From an uncultured Gemmatimonadota bacterium (GTDB lineage: Bacteria; Gemmatimonadota; Gemmatimonadetes; Gemmatimonadales; Gemmatimonadaceae), in contig CAMLHT010000015.1 of NCBI GenBank assembly GCA_946479895.1, positions 1 through 25,170 of the forward strand: a stretch of 25,170 nt of DNA. Reading direction: 5' to 3'. The notes beneath the pieces were generated by a model. It had not been told where the DNA came from, did not search any database, and saw only the letters and a list, made by a program, of their open reading frames with translations. Positions 16,275 to 24,417 of the stretch are shown here, in pieces. Numbering within the stretch: the first letter of the stretch is position 1; each line of letters opens with the position of its first letter. Both the position numbers and the translations under genes were made by a program.

Positions 16275-17495
16275 GTGAGTCACGTGCGGGTTCCTGATCG
16301 GAGGCGGCGCTTGGGTGGGCAGAGAGTTTTCACGGGTTCGTGTTCCGCGTGTATCGCGCTTGGGTTCACGTTGGTCACGGCGCTCGGCTGCAACGGTCTC
16401 CCGTCCGTCACGAATCCCGAAGGCAAGTGCGGTGTGCTCTGGACCGAGCCCGGCACGCGCCCAAGCCGCATCTGGCTCCCCACCGGGGAGCGGGACGCGT
16501 TCACCGTCGCGGTCCATTACGTGGAAGTGGAGCACTCAGCGTCGGCATGCGGCATATCCGCGAGCGTGACGGACCCGAATACCGTGGACATTGCCACCGC
16601 CGACAGCCAGCCGGGCGATGTGGTCTTCGGCTTGACGGGTGTGCGATCGGGCGGCAGCACCGTACGCGTTTCACTCGGCGCTGCCCAACCCTGGTGGGCC
16701 GATGTCGCGGTCACGGACTCGCAAACCCTGCGGCACGCGATCGCGCATCGTGGCGCTGGTGCCGATGCGCCGGAGAACACGCTCGCCGCCATGCGGCTGG
16801 CGGCACGATACCCGGTGCCTGGCGTGGAGTTCGATGTCCGACTCACCAGCGATACGATACCCATCCTGATGCACGACGCCACGTTCGCCAGGACGACCGG
16901 GTACCAGGGCGTCGTTGCCCGAACGTCCTTCGCCGCCTCTCAGACGCTCAATGCGGTGCGATACGCCACGCGTCCACTCCCGCCGGAGCCACCGCCGTCG
17001 CTGGTCGCCACGCTACACCTGCTCGGCGCGACGAGCATTCCGCTCGTCCTCGCGGAGATCAAGCACGAGGATGAGTTCCCAGCCGCCATCGAGGCGGAGC
17101 GCTTCCTCGATGCCGCGCAGGGAAGCCGGCTCGGAGATCGGCTGGTCGTGTACAGCAGCAATCTGGACGTGCTCGCGGCACTTCGAGGACGCGACAGCAC
17201 GATCCGGCTCGGGTTCATCGCGCCGGAGTGGCTGCCCACCCAGCGCGCCTATCTCGCGGAGCATCGCGTCCAGTTGATGCTCTACCCGTTGACGGTCTTC
17301 ACGCCGGCGAACCGTGCGGGCCTCGACCAGCTCCGCAGCGATGGCGTCCAGCTCGTGGCGTACACGACGTCCCGGCTCGCGGACGTGGACTCGTTCGTCA
17401 GGGCACAGCCGGACGTCCTGGTCATCGCTGATTCGGTCCCGGCGCTGTTCGCCGAGCCGCTCGCGACCGCCCAGGTCAGGCGCGCCTCCCGGTGA
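16275..17495 (+). CDS. Exported glycerophosphodiester phosphodiesterase (GDPD)
   Basis: The GTG at 16275 follows GGTGAGG. The product is 406 residues. An N-terminal membrane segment ends in TALGC (Cys39), a lipobox-like site that is not perfect, so the protein is probably a lipoprotein or at least exported. Residues 40-145 form an all-beta, Ig-like module. The catalytic domain begins at RHAIAHRGAGADAPENTLAA and has the GDPD signature: His158-Arg-Gly, Pro-Glu-Asn-Thr at 166-169, the metal ligands Glu185 and Asp187 (GVEFDVRL) and catalytic His200-Asp201 (ILMHDATF). GDPDs split glycerophosphodiesters into glycerol 3-phosphate and an alcohol. Beside a CDP-glycerol-type activator, the exported form could recycle glycerol phosphate or trim a phosphoglycerol group on the glycan. 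It converges on the next gene with an 18-bp gap. Confidence 0.9.
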   Translation: MSHVRVPDRRRRLGGQRVFTGSCSACIALGFTLVTALGCNGLPSVTNPEGKCGVLWTEPGTRPSRIWLPTGERDAFTVAVHYVEVEHSASACGISASVTDPNTVDIATADSQPGDVVFGLTGVRSGGSTVRVSLGAAQPWWADVAVTDSQTLRHAIAHRGAGADAPENTLAAMRLAARYPVPGVEFDVRLTSDTIPILMHDATFARTTGYQGVVARTSFAASQTLNAVRYATRPLPPEPPPSLVATLHLLGATSIPLVLAEIKHEDEFPAAIEAERFLDAAQGSRLGDRLVVYSSNLDVLAALRGRDSTIRLGFIAPEWLPTQRAYLAEHRVQLMLYPLTVFTPANRAGLDQLRSDGVQLVAYTTSRLADVDSFVRAQPDVLVIADSVPALFAEPLATAQVRRASR

Positions 17496-17513
17496 TGGCG
17501 CGGTGCGGGCCGT

Positions 17514-18443
17514 TCAGTCGCCCGCACGAGGCGCCGCGAGCGGATGGCTCAGCCGGTCGCTGGCCCCCGCGGACGCCGGCGGCTGCACCGGCTCCCCCAG
17601 TCTGCGCAACTGCCTGGCGGAGAGCACCGTGCGGCGTACTTTCGACACCACGCCAACGGCGGCGAAGCCGGCGAGATAGACGCTCGACCACGTCGCGGTG
17701 AACCGGCCGGACACGAGACTCGTCACCCCATCGATCGACAACACGACCGAGAGCACGATGAGACAACCGGGATAGAAGAGGAGCTCCCGGGCGGCGTGGA
17801 CGATCCGCTGGCGCCTGCTCAGCGTCCCGCTCATGATCTGCGTCCCGTCGGTGTCCGTCACGACGGCCAGGGCGGATGCGAATGCTGGATGGCTCGTGAG
17901 GGAGGGGTCCCGCCGATATGCGCACCAAAGAATCCGCCCCATTGCGAGCTTGGGGAAGCTGCCCAGGCAGTTATCGGCGACGATGCCGAGCACCGCCCAG
18001 ACCAGGTGGCCCGTGGACAGCGTCAGGCCGACCCCCAGTGCCGCGAAGGCCAGGTTGAGCGAGTGCAGGTGGACCCAGTAGTCGGCGTACTCCCCATCCG
18101 GGGTGGGGCGCCGCACGCCGCGCCAGAAGTCGAGCCGCGCGAGCTCACCGTCGACGTGATCGAGCACGAAGTACAGCTGCAGACCCAGCGCCGCGAGCAG
18201 AAACGTCTCGGCACGTGGCCAGAGCAGGGCCGCCGCTGCCGCGAGCGCCGCGGCCAGGCTGTGCAGGGTAGCGCCGTTCGCGCCCACTCCGAGCGCCGCG
18301 TAGAGCCGCGTCACCCAGGTGGATATAGGGCGGTAGACGTACTGCGAGAAGAGGAAGATCTCGCCGCGCCCCTTCTGCGTGATGGCTCGAAACTCTCGCT
18401 GCGAGAGGTCGCGCGCCGACTGCGGAGGTGTCGCCCTCGTCAC
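17514..18443 (-). CDS. CDP-alcohol phosphotransferase with variant catalytic motif
   Basis: The GTG at 18443 overlaps the TGA of the glycosyltransferase gene (GTGA), so translation is coupled. The product is 309 residues with about six hydrophobic segments. The signature of CDP-alcohol phosphotransferases is present as FVLDHVDGELARLD: Asp95, Asp98, Gly99, Ala102 and Arg103. It continues after a long gap as GEYADYWVH: Gly117, Asp121, then His125. Family members usually have 8-9 residues between Arg and the second Gly and an Asp in the last place. Here there are 13 residues and a His. The enzyme should move a phospho-alcohol from CDP to an acceptor hydroxyl at the inner membrane. Coupling to a GT2 and nearness to the TagD-like gene argue for a glycan or lipid-linked sugar acceptor rather than phospholipid synthesis. 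An inositol-phosphate or archaetidyl-type lipid enzyme is the alternative. Confidence 0.85.
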   Translation of the reverse strand: MTRATPPQSARDLSQREFRAITQKGRGEIFLFSQYVYRPISTWVTRLYAALGVGANGATLHSLAAALAAAAALLWPRAETFLLAALGLQLYFVLDHVDGELARLDFWRGVRRPTPDGEYADYWVHLHSLNLAFAALGVGLTLSTGHLVWAVLGIVADNCLGSFPKLAMGRILWCAYRRDPSLTSHPAFASALAVVTDTDGTQIMSGTLSRRQRIVHAARELLFYPGCLIVLSVVLSIDGVTSLVSGRFTATWSSVYLAGFAAVGVVSKVRRTVLSARQLRRLGEPVQPPASAGASDRLSHPLAAPRAGD

Positions 18444-19408
18444 GAGGCCGATAGCCGGGCGGTGCGCGCTATCCTGTCCTCGCCCGGCCGGTGGCCGGCG
18501 GCCCAGTAGCTCCGGTTCATCGCGATCCGCCGCTTGACCGCCGCCGGCAGCCAGCGCTGCGCGCGGCCGGCCCGATAACCGAGCCATCGACCGCCGTTGC
18601 GAAACAGGATTCTGGGCAGCACGAACGACTCGCCGCACGCGCGCAGATGCCGCCACTCGGAGAGCACGAAGCGCCGCCCCTCTTTCCCCGCCGTCCCGAG
18701 CAACTCCGTGTACCACCGCTCCGTGGCGTGGAACGCGCCGAGGTCGAAGTAACGCCGGAAGTCCTGCTCGACCGTGTAGTTGTGCGAATGCGCCACCACC
18801 GCATCCGCGGCGTAGCCGATGCCCCAGCCACGCTCGAGCAGGCGTGCCGCCACGTACGTGTCTTCCCCGAACAGGATGCGTTCCGGGAAACCGTTCACCT
18901 CCTCGAGCGCCACCCGTCGGTACGCGGCGAAGGAGTTCGAACAGAACGCCGCCCGGATCCCCAGCCGAGGGATGTCCGTCGCGGTCCTGTACTCCGACTC
19001 CGCCGGGTAGTTGAACAGCCGCGCATGCGCGGCGATGGGCGTAGCGTTGGCGTGAGGGATCTGACGGCCGTATGCCATCCCGGCGCGCTCGTGCCGGACG
19101 AGCGCTCCGACGAGATGCTCGAAGGTCCGCCGATCCGCCGGGATCGCATCCTGGGTCAGGAAAAGGCAGATGTCGGCGGGGTATCTGGAAAGCGCGAGAT
19201 TGCGGGTGCCGCCATGGTCGAACTCGGACCGAGGGATCTCGACGACGTCGGCGTGGAGTTGCTGAAACTCCGCCACCGTACCATCATCTGACGACGAATC
19301 GACCACCACCACGCGATCCACCTGCAACGTCTGCTCCCGGATGGCCGCGACGAGCGCCTTGGCGTACCGACCAGGGTTCAAGACGGGAATCGCGAGCTGC
19401 ACTCTCAT
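18440..19408 (-). CDS. Family 2 glycosyltransferase, rhamnosyltransferase-like
   Basis: The ATG at 19408 gives 322 residues beginning MRVQLAIPVLNPGRYAKALV. The frame is open upstream, but the extension does not resemble protein. It is a GT-A fold enzyme. VDRVVVVDSSSDDGTVAEFQ is the nucleotide-binding start. SEFDHGGTRNLALSRYPADI and CLFLTQDAIPAD hold the HGGTRN and QDA motifs frequent in rhamnosyltransferases. ILFGEDTYVAARLLERGWGI gives the ED motif for the acceptor side. A C-terminal region with hydrophobic character may associate with the membrane. With dTDP-rhamnose made by the divergent rfb operon, rhamnose is the likely donor sugar. The TGA overlaps the start of the CDP-alcohol phosphotransferase gene, which suggests the two act one after the other on the same unit. 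Confidence 0.88.
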   Translation of the reverse strand: MRVQLAIPVLNPGRYAKALVAAIREQTLQVDRVVVVDSSSDDGTVAEFQQLHADVVEIPRSEFDHGGTRNLALSRYPADICLFLTQDAIPADRRTFEHLVGALVRHERAGMAYGRQIPHANATPIAAHARLFNYPAESEYRTATDIPRLGIRAAFCSNSFAAYRRVALEEVNGFPERILFGEDTYVAARLLERGWGIGYAADAVVAHSHNYTVEQDFRRYFDLGAFHATERWYTELLGTAGKEGRRFVLSEWRHLRACGESFVLPRILFRNGGRWLGYRAGRAQRWLPAAVKRRIAMNRSYWAAGHRPGEDRIARTARLSAS

Positions 19409-19852
19409 CCGGGTAATCCGCGAAACGAAACGGCAGGAAGGCGAACTGCGGTACGATAGATAGGCGGGCGCGACCGACCCGCCCAAGTTAGGGAGGCGAC
19501 GGCGACCGTACAACCCCAGACACTCGTACTCGAGGGATTGGTCGGGTGGCGTTGGAGTGCCACCCCGCGATGTAGGCTGCATGGGTGACGATAGCCGACT
19601 GGCGTCGTAACATTTTGCGGAGAACGTTCGTCAGTCTACTTGGGTACCTTCCCAATCCTGGTTTCGTGCCTGACATGCCGCGTGCTCCCCTCGCATGTCG
19701 GACGCGTCGCCCCAAACAGATTCCAGCTCCGTGCTCGGGGGCGGGCATCCGCGCGCCCGCAGCCCACTCGCGCCCGTCAGCGCGGGTGAGCTGCGGGCGG
19801 GTGTACCGGTTCTCGGGGTCTCGGTGACGCAATCACTGCTTCGTTCGCGAAC
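19409..19852. other. Divergent intergenic region between GT2 and rfbA
   Basis: About 440 bp without a gene, holding promoters for both directions. Notable structures are a 7-bp inverted repeat, GACATGC (19672-19678) and GCATGTC (19693-19699), and the long hairpin at 19754-19799. AT-richer pieces around 19600-19630 (GTAACATTTTGCGG) could contain promoter elements, but I cannot match a -35/-10 pair. Short open frames here show no protein character. Confidence 0.45.
19754..19799. promoter_or_regulatory. Long hairpin in the rfbA leader (20-bp stem, 6-base loop)
   Basis: The arm 19754-19773 (CGCCCGCAGCCCACTCGCGC) pairs with 19780-19799 at 18 of 20 positions, around the loop CCGTCA. It ends 53 bases before the rfbA ATG. 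It could be an attenuator/terminator controlling entry into the rfb operon, or a dispersed palindromic repeat. No T-run follows it. Confidence 0.5.
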
Positions 19853-20731
19853 ATGAAGGGTATCATCCTCGCCGGTGGCGCGGGAACTCGCCTCCATCCG
19901 CTGACGATCGTCGTGAGCAAACAGCTCATGCCGATCTATAACAAGCCGATGATCTACTATCCGCTCGCGACCCTGATGCAGGCGGGAATCCGAGAGGTGT
20001 TGATCATCTCGACGCCGGCTGACCTACCGCGATTCCGCGAGCTGCTGGGCGACGGCACCCAGATCGGGATGCGCTTCGAGTACGCCGAGCAGCCGCGCCC
20101 GGAGGGACTCGCGCAGGCGTTCGTGATCGGGGCCGACTTCATCGGCGCCGACACCACTTGTCTGATCCTGGGAGACAACCTGTTCTACGGTGAGGGACTC
20201 GGCGATACCCTGAGGAGCGCCGCCGCGGACCCAGGAGGCGCGACGATCTTCGGCTACTACGTGCGAGATCCCGAGCGCTACGGCGTGGTCGAATTCGATG
20301 CCGCAGGACGAGCGCTCAGCATCGAGGAGAAGCCCGCAAAGCCCAAGTCGCACTATGCCGTACCAGGGCTGTACTTCTACGAGAACGACGTCGTGAGCAT
20401 CGCGCGGGCGCTCGAGCCGTCGGCGCGCGGCGAGCTCGAGATCACCGATGTGAACATGGAGTACCTCAGACGCGGGCGCCTGAACGTCCGCATCATGGGA
20501 CGCGGGACGGCGTGGTTGGACACCGGTACCCACACCTCGCTTCTCCAGGCGTCCAACTTCATCGAAGCCGTCGAGGAACGACAGGGACTCAAGATCGCGG
20601 CGGTCGAGGAGGTGGCGCACCGCATGGGCTTCATCGACGCCGAGCAGCTCGAGCGCCTCGCTGCTCCCCTGCGGCATGGCGAGTACGGCCAGTACCTCCT
20701 GCGGCTCGCCCGCGAGGGGGCCCGGCTGTGA
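19853..20731 (+). CDS. rfbA: Glucose-1-phosphate thymidylyltransferase
   Basis: RfbA makes dTDP-glucose from dTTP and glucose 1-phosphate, the first step to dTDP-L-rhamnose. The ATG at 19853 gives 292 residues, the normal length. The N-terminus [20 protein letters not shown] holds the nucleotide-binding loop, and [20 protein letters not shown] the sugar-phosphate region. [13 protein letters not shown] carries the metal-binding Asp. [32 protein letters not shown] and [20 protein letters not shown] complete the family pattern. It heads the operon rfbA-rfbC-rfbB-rfbD, in which every junction is a 4-bp overlap. Its TGA overlaps the GTG of rfbC. Confidence 0.97.
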   Translation: MKGIILAGGAGTRLHPLTIVVSKQLMPIYNKPMIYYPLATLMQAGIREVLIISTPADLPRFRELLGDGTQIGMRFEYAEQPRPEGLAQAFVIGADFIGADTTCLILGDNLFYGEGLGDTLRSAAADPGGATIFGYYVRDPERYGVVEFDAAGRALSIEEKPAKPKSHYAVPGLYFYENDVVSIARALEPSARGELEITDVNMEYLRRGRLNVRIMGRGTAWLDTGTHTSLLQASNFIEAVEERQGLKIAAVEEVAHRMGFIDAEQLERLAAPLRHGEYGQYLLRLAREGARL

Positions 20732-21282
20732 ACGTCACCCCGACGCCGCTTCCCGGCGTACTCATCATTGAGCCGCGCCAGTTCTGCGACGAGCGCGGGT
20801 TCTTCATGGAGACGTTCAACGCGCGGCGCTTCGCCGCTGCTGGGCTGCCGCACGAATTCCCGCAGGACAACTTCTCGCACTCGGCGCACGGCGTCCTGCG
20901 GGGGCTCCACTATCAGCTGAGGCGCCCACAGGGGAAGCTCGTGCACGCTCTCCATGGTGAGATCTACGACGTGGTCGTCGACATCCGCCGCGGCTCGCCG
21001 ACGTTCGGTCAGTGGTTCGGCAAGCGCCTGTCCCACCGGCATCGCGAGTTTCTCTGGATTCCTCCCGGCTTCGCCCACGGCTTCTGCGTGCTCTCGGAGA
21101 CCGCGGACGTCGTGTACAAGGTGACCGATGTCTACGAGCCGGACGATGATCATGGCGTGCTCTGGTCCGACCCGACGCTGGCCATCGACTGGCCCACCCG
21201 GTCGCCCATTCTGTCCCCCAAGGACCAGCGATACGGGCCTCTGGATCCGTCCCGCCCTGACCTCCCCGACGTCCATTCATGA
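20728..21282 (+). CDS. rfbC: dTDP-4-dehydrorhamnose 3,5-epimerase
   Basis: RfbC inverts C3 and C5 of dTDP-4-keto-6-deoxyglucose, the third step to dTDP-L-rhamnose. The start is GTG 20728, set by the GTGA overlap with rfbA. The longer upstream frame only overlaps rfbA. The 184 residues match the usual size. The markers are [14 protein letters not shown] near the N-terminus, [20 protein letters not shown] with the catalytic His, [20 protein letters not shown], and [20 protein letters not shown] followed by YKVTDVYEP. These form the cupin barrel and active site of the RmlC family. The gene order A-C-B-D differs from the common B-D-A-C order. Confidence 0.96.
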   Translation: MNVTPTPLPGVLIIEPRQFCDERGFFMETFNARRFAAAGLPHEFPQDNFSHSAHGVLRGLHYQLRRPQGKLVHALHGEIYDVVVDIRRGSPTFGQWFGKRLSHRHREFLWIPPGFAHGFCVLSETADVVYKVTDVYEPDDDHGVLWSDPTLAIDWPTRSPILSPKDQRYGPLDPSRPDLPDVHS

Positions 21283-22385
21283 ACGATCGTGTATTTCAGC
21301 CGACCACCGTACTCGTGACGGGCGGTGCCGGTTTCATCGGGTCCAACCTCGTGCGCTGGCTGCTCGGGAACGACCCAGATCTTCAAGTGGTGAACCTCGA
21401 CGCGCTGACGTACGCGGGCAACCTCGAGAGCCTCACCGACGTCGTGGAGGCGCATGGCCCGGAGAGGGACGGGCGGCACTTCTTCGTGCGCGGTGACATT
21501 CGGGACCAGGCGCTCGTCACGGCGCTGCTCGAAGGCACGGCGGCGGAACCGGGGACCGGTCGTCCTCTGCCAGCGCCCGACGCCGTGCTGCACCTCGCCG
21601 CGGAGTCGCACGTCGATCGCTCCATCATGGGCCCGGCGGCGTTCGTGTCGACCAACGTGCAGGGGACGCTGACGCTGCTCGAGTGTACGCGTCGGGAGCT
21701 CGCGGAGCGTCCTCGTCCGTTCCGCTTCGTCAACGTGAGCACCGACGAGGTGTACGGCTCCCTGGCGCCGAACGATCCGCCGTTCACCGAGCACACGCCG
21801 CTCGCCCCCAACAGTCCGTATTCGGCCAGCAAGGCCGGCGCCGACTGCCTGGTGCGGGCCTACGCCGAGACGTTCCACCTCCCCTGCCTCACGACCCGTT
21901 GCTCGAACAACTACGGTCCGTACCAGTTTCCGGAAAAGCTGATCCCGCTCATGATCACGCGAGCGCTGGACGGCCAGCCCCTCCCCGTGTACGGAGACGG
22001 GATGAACGTGCGCGATTGGCTGCACGTGCTCGATCACGCGGCAGCCATCTGGGCGGTGTGCACGCGCGGTGATCTCCGCGATCAGGTGTACAACATCGGG
22101 GGAGAATCCGAGGTGCCGAACATCGAGGTGGTGCGAGCCATCCTACGGACGCTCGGTAAGCCGGAATCGCTGCTTCGCTTCGTCCAGGACCGGCCGGGGC
22201 ACGATCGCCGCTACGCCATGAACATCACGCGCATCAGCGAGCGGCTGGGCTGGCGACCGACGCACACGTTCGAGGGCGGCCTTCGCGACACGATCGCGTG
22301 GTACGTCGAGCGGACCGCGTGGTGGCGGCGCGTGCAGTCGGAGTCGTACCGAGCCACGCGGGCACTCTACCTCACCGCGGCGTGA
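21279..22385 (+). CDS. rfbB: dTDP-glucose 4,6-dehydratase
   Basis: RfbB dehydrates dTDP-glucose to the 4-keto-6-deoxy sugar with bound NAD+. The ATG at 21279 overlaps the rfbC TGA (ATGA). The product is 368 residues. The NAD-binding loop is VLVTGGAGFIGSNLVRWLLG. LHLAAESHVDRSIMGPAAFV is the region that contacts the cofactor, VSTDEVYGSL holds the catalytic Thr-Asp-Glu, and YSASKAGADCLVRAYAETF is the YxxxK motif. SNNYGPYQFPEKLIPLMITR contacts the nucleotide sugar. An insert after RGDIRDQALVTALLEGTAAE (PGTGRPLPAPD) is slightly longer than usual but keeps the frame. The product goes to RfbC and RfbD. Confidence 0.97.
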   Translation: MNDRVFQPTTVLVTGGAGFIGSNLVRWLLGNDPDLQVVNLDALTYAGNLESLTDVVEAHGPERDGRHFFVRGDIRDQALVTALLEGTAAEPGTGRPLPAPDAVLHLAAESHVDRSIMGPAAFVSTNVQGTLTLLECTRRELAERPRPFRFVNVSTDEVYGSLAPNDPPFTEHTPLAPNSPYSASKAGADCLVRAYAETFHLPCLTTRCSNNYGPYQFPEKLIPLMITRALDGQPLPVYGDGMNVRDWLHVLDHAAAIWAVCTRGDLRDQVYNIGGESEVPNIEVVRAILRTLGKPESLLRFVQDRPGHDRRYAMNITRISERLGWRPTHTFEGGLRDTIAWYVERTAWWRRVQSESYRATRALYLTAA

Positions 22386-23236
22386 AGGTCCTGCTACTCG
22401 GCGGCGCGGGAATGTTGGGCGTCGATCTCGCCGCGCTCGCTCCACCGGAGGTCGCGGTCATCGCGCCGTCCCGGCAGGAGCTCGACCTCACCGACCGCTC
22501 GGCGCTCGCGCGGGCACTCGACGCGCTCCGCCCGGAGTGGGTCGTGAACGCCGCCGCGTATACAGGCGTGGATCAGGCGGAAGACGACGCCGCCACTGCG
22601 TTCGCCGCGAACGGAACCGCCGTGGGCGCGATCGGACGCGCGTGCGCGGTGCGGTCCATACGCGTGCTGCATTACAGCACCGATTACGTGTTCAACGGCG
22701 CGCAAGGCCGATCCTATCTGGAGGCTGACGCGGTCGATCCGATCAATACCTACGGACGCAGCAAGCTCGCTGGCGAGGCTGCGCTCCGCGAGAGCGGGGC
22801 ATCGGCGCTCATTCTGCGCACACAGTGGCTTTTCGGCCGTAATGGACGATCGTTTCCCCGGACGATGTGGCAGCGCGCACAGCAGCGCCTTCCTACCGCG
22901 GTCGTGGACGACCAGTTCGGCTCTCCGACGTACACCGCTGATCTCGCACGGGTGACGTGGAACCTCGTGGCGCTCGGCGCGCTGGGACTGTACCACGTAG
23001 CGAGCCGAGGCGTCACCAGCTGGCACGGCGTCGCGCAGCAGATATTCGAGGCGGCCGGCGCGTCGGCGCTGCTCTCCCGTTGCACGACCACGGATTTTCC
23101 GACACCGGCGAAGCGTCCCGCGTACTCCGTGCTCGATACCGCGAAGCTCGAGCGCGATACGGGGATCGTCTTGCCCCGCTGGACCGACTCACTCAATCGC
23201 TTCATCGACGTGCTCCGCGCCGAGATCGCTGTTTGA
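22382..23236 (+). CDS. rfbD: dTDP-4-dehydrorhamnose reductase
   Basis: RfbD reduces the epimerised keto sugar to dTDP-L-rhamnose with NAD(P)H. The start is GTG 22382, inside a GTGA overlap with rfbB. The product is 284 residues, the family size. It begins VKVLLLGGAGMLGVDLAALA (the cofactor-binding Gly-rich loop). PEWVVNAAAYTGVDQAEDDA is the strongly conserved RmlD stretch, and HYSTDYVFNGAQG and YGRSKLAGEAALR give the catalytic Thr/Tyr/Lys set. LRTQWLFGRNGRSF and VDDQFGSPTYTADLA close the active site. With it the dTDP-rhamnose pathway is complete inside the window. No obvious terminator follows before the PAP2 gene, so that gene may be co-transcribed. Confidence 0.97.
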   Translation: MKVLLLGGAGMLGVDLAALAPPEVAVIAPSRQELDLTDRSALARALDALRPEWVVNAAAYTGVDQAEDDAATAFAANGTAVGAIGRACAVRSIRVLHYSTDYVFNGAQGRSYLEADAVDPINTYGRSKLAGEAALRESGASALILRTQWLFGRNGRSFPRTMWQRAQQRLPTAVVDDQFGSPTYTADLARVTWNLVALGALGLYHVASRGVTSWHGVAQQIFEAAGASALLSRCTTTDFPTPAKRPAYSVLDTAKLERDTGIVLPRWTDSLNRFIDVLRAEIAV

Positions 23237-23377
23237 TGCGGTCGTGCCCGAGTCGAGTGGGCTGTCGCTCGGTGGCGCAGCTGGACGCACAATGCGATCA
23301 CCACGTCTGTGTGCCAGACCTGTCGGCGGCACCTCGTTCTGATTCTCCCCGCGCGGCACCCACTCCGCCCGTCCCGA

Positions 23378-24313
23378 ATGCATCGCATTGCTATGCTCCG
23401 TCCGCTCCTGATTGCCCTCTCGATCCCCGCCGTCTGGTCGGCCGGCATGGCGCAGACCGTCGCCTCTCCAGCGCTTCCCCCTGCCGCGGTGCGGACGGCC
23501 GCCGACACGGGTGCCGGTGCCCACTCGATCGTTCCGGCGGATACCGCATCGGATTTCTCGCATGCCGTTGCGGCGACTGACTCTCTCCCAAGGCGAGGAC
23601 CGCTCCCTGACTGGTCGGTGTCAAAGGCGGCGACCGCCCTAACGGCGACGACCGGCCTTCTCTTCGTGCTGGACCGCCCGATCCTTCGTGCGCTCAAGGC
23701 CGAATCGATCCACCGATCGGAGGGCTGGAAGGTGAGCATGGCGGTCGGGGACCGCGTGGGCGCCCCGACGGCTGCGGTACTGGGCCCGCTGATGTTCCTG
23801 TCCGGGCGCGCGGCGCACAAGGAGAGCCTGGTCGACGTGGGAATGCATCTCACCGAGGCGTACGCGATCGCAGGCGCCGCGACGATGATCATCAAGGGTG
23901 CGGCGGGCCGTGAGCGGCCGTACACCACGTCCCCTTGGTCGTTCAAGCTCGGCCGCGGCTACCCACATCGCCAACAGTACGCCTCCTTCCCGTCAGGGCA
24001 TGCCATGGGCTCGTTCACGGCCGCCGCTGTGCTCACCGCCGAAGCCCACGTCTGGTGGCCGGACCACGTCGGGCTCATTCGCGGAGTGGCCTATGGCGCC
24101 GCGCTGCTCGACGGGGTGTCGCGAGTGTACCGCGACGCGCACTGGGCGAGCGACGTCGGCGCGGCGGCGACGATCGGCATCGTGACGGGGACGCTCGTCG
24201 TCCGCCACCAGCACGCCCACCCGGACAACAAGCTGGATCGCCTGGCGCGCAAGCTCACCTTCATGCCGGCCGCGCCGAACGATTATCGCATCGGCTGGAG
24301 TTCGAGCTTCTGA
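23378..24313 (+). CDS. Periplasmic PAP2-family phosphatase
   Basis: The ATG at 23378 (or 23393) opens a signal peptide, MLRPLLIALSIPAVWSAGMA, so the protein is exported. The frame upstream of 23378 shows no signal. The product is 311 residues. The PAP2 triad of motifs is intact: KGAAGRERP at Lys173 to Pro181, PSGH at 205-208, and SRVYRDAHWASD at Ser248 to Asp259 with catalytic His255. Three or four weakly hydrophobic helices surround them. Family members remove phosphate from lipid phosphates, including undecaprenyl diphosphate and lipid A, and some act on soluble phosphates. Here, 141 bp after rfbD and beside an export gene, recycling of the undecaprenyl diphosphate released by Wzy is the most sensible role. 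That is inferred from context only. Confidence 0.88.
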   Translation: MHRIAMLRPLLIALSIPAVWSAGMAQTVASPALPPAAVRTAADTGAGAHSIVPADTASDFSHAVAATDSLPRRGPLPDWSVSKAATALTATTGLLFVLDRPILRALKAESIHRSEGWKVSMAVGDRVGAPTAAVLGPLMFLSGRAAHKESLVDVGMHLTEAYAIAGAATMIIKGAAGRERPYTTSPWSFKLGRGYPHRQQYASFPSGHAMGSFTAAAVLTAEAHVWWPDHVGLIRGVAYGAALLDGVSRVYRDAHWASDVGAAATIGIVTGTLVVRHQHAHPDNKLDRLARKLTFMPAAPNDYRIGWSSSF

Positions 24314-24350
24314 TCTCGCCGTGGCGGCCGGCAGGTCGCCGGTGTCGCGA

Positions 24351-24392
24351 TGCGGTGAGGGGGCCGGGCGTTCACCCCCGCCCCACACCGCA
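24351..24392. terminator. Hairpin between the convergent PAP2 and export genes
   Basis: TGCGGTGAGGGGGC (24351-24364) pairs with GCCCCACACCGCA (24380-24392) apart from one mismatch and one bulge, with a 15-base loop. It lies between two genes that point at each other, so it could stop both transcripts. No T-run is present on either side. Confidence 0.45.
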
Positions 24393-24417
24393 AAGCGCAC
24401 AACCCCACACCCGGTGA

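Noticed and set aside
23993..24417. Continuation of the export protein frame beyond the G tract
   Set aside because: It runs antisense through the C-terminal half of the PAP2 gene and has the composition of a shadow. It results from the tract length of 16.
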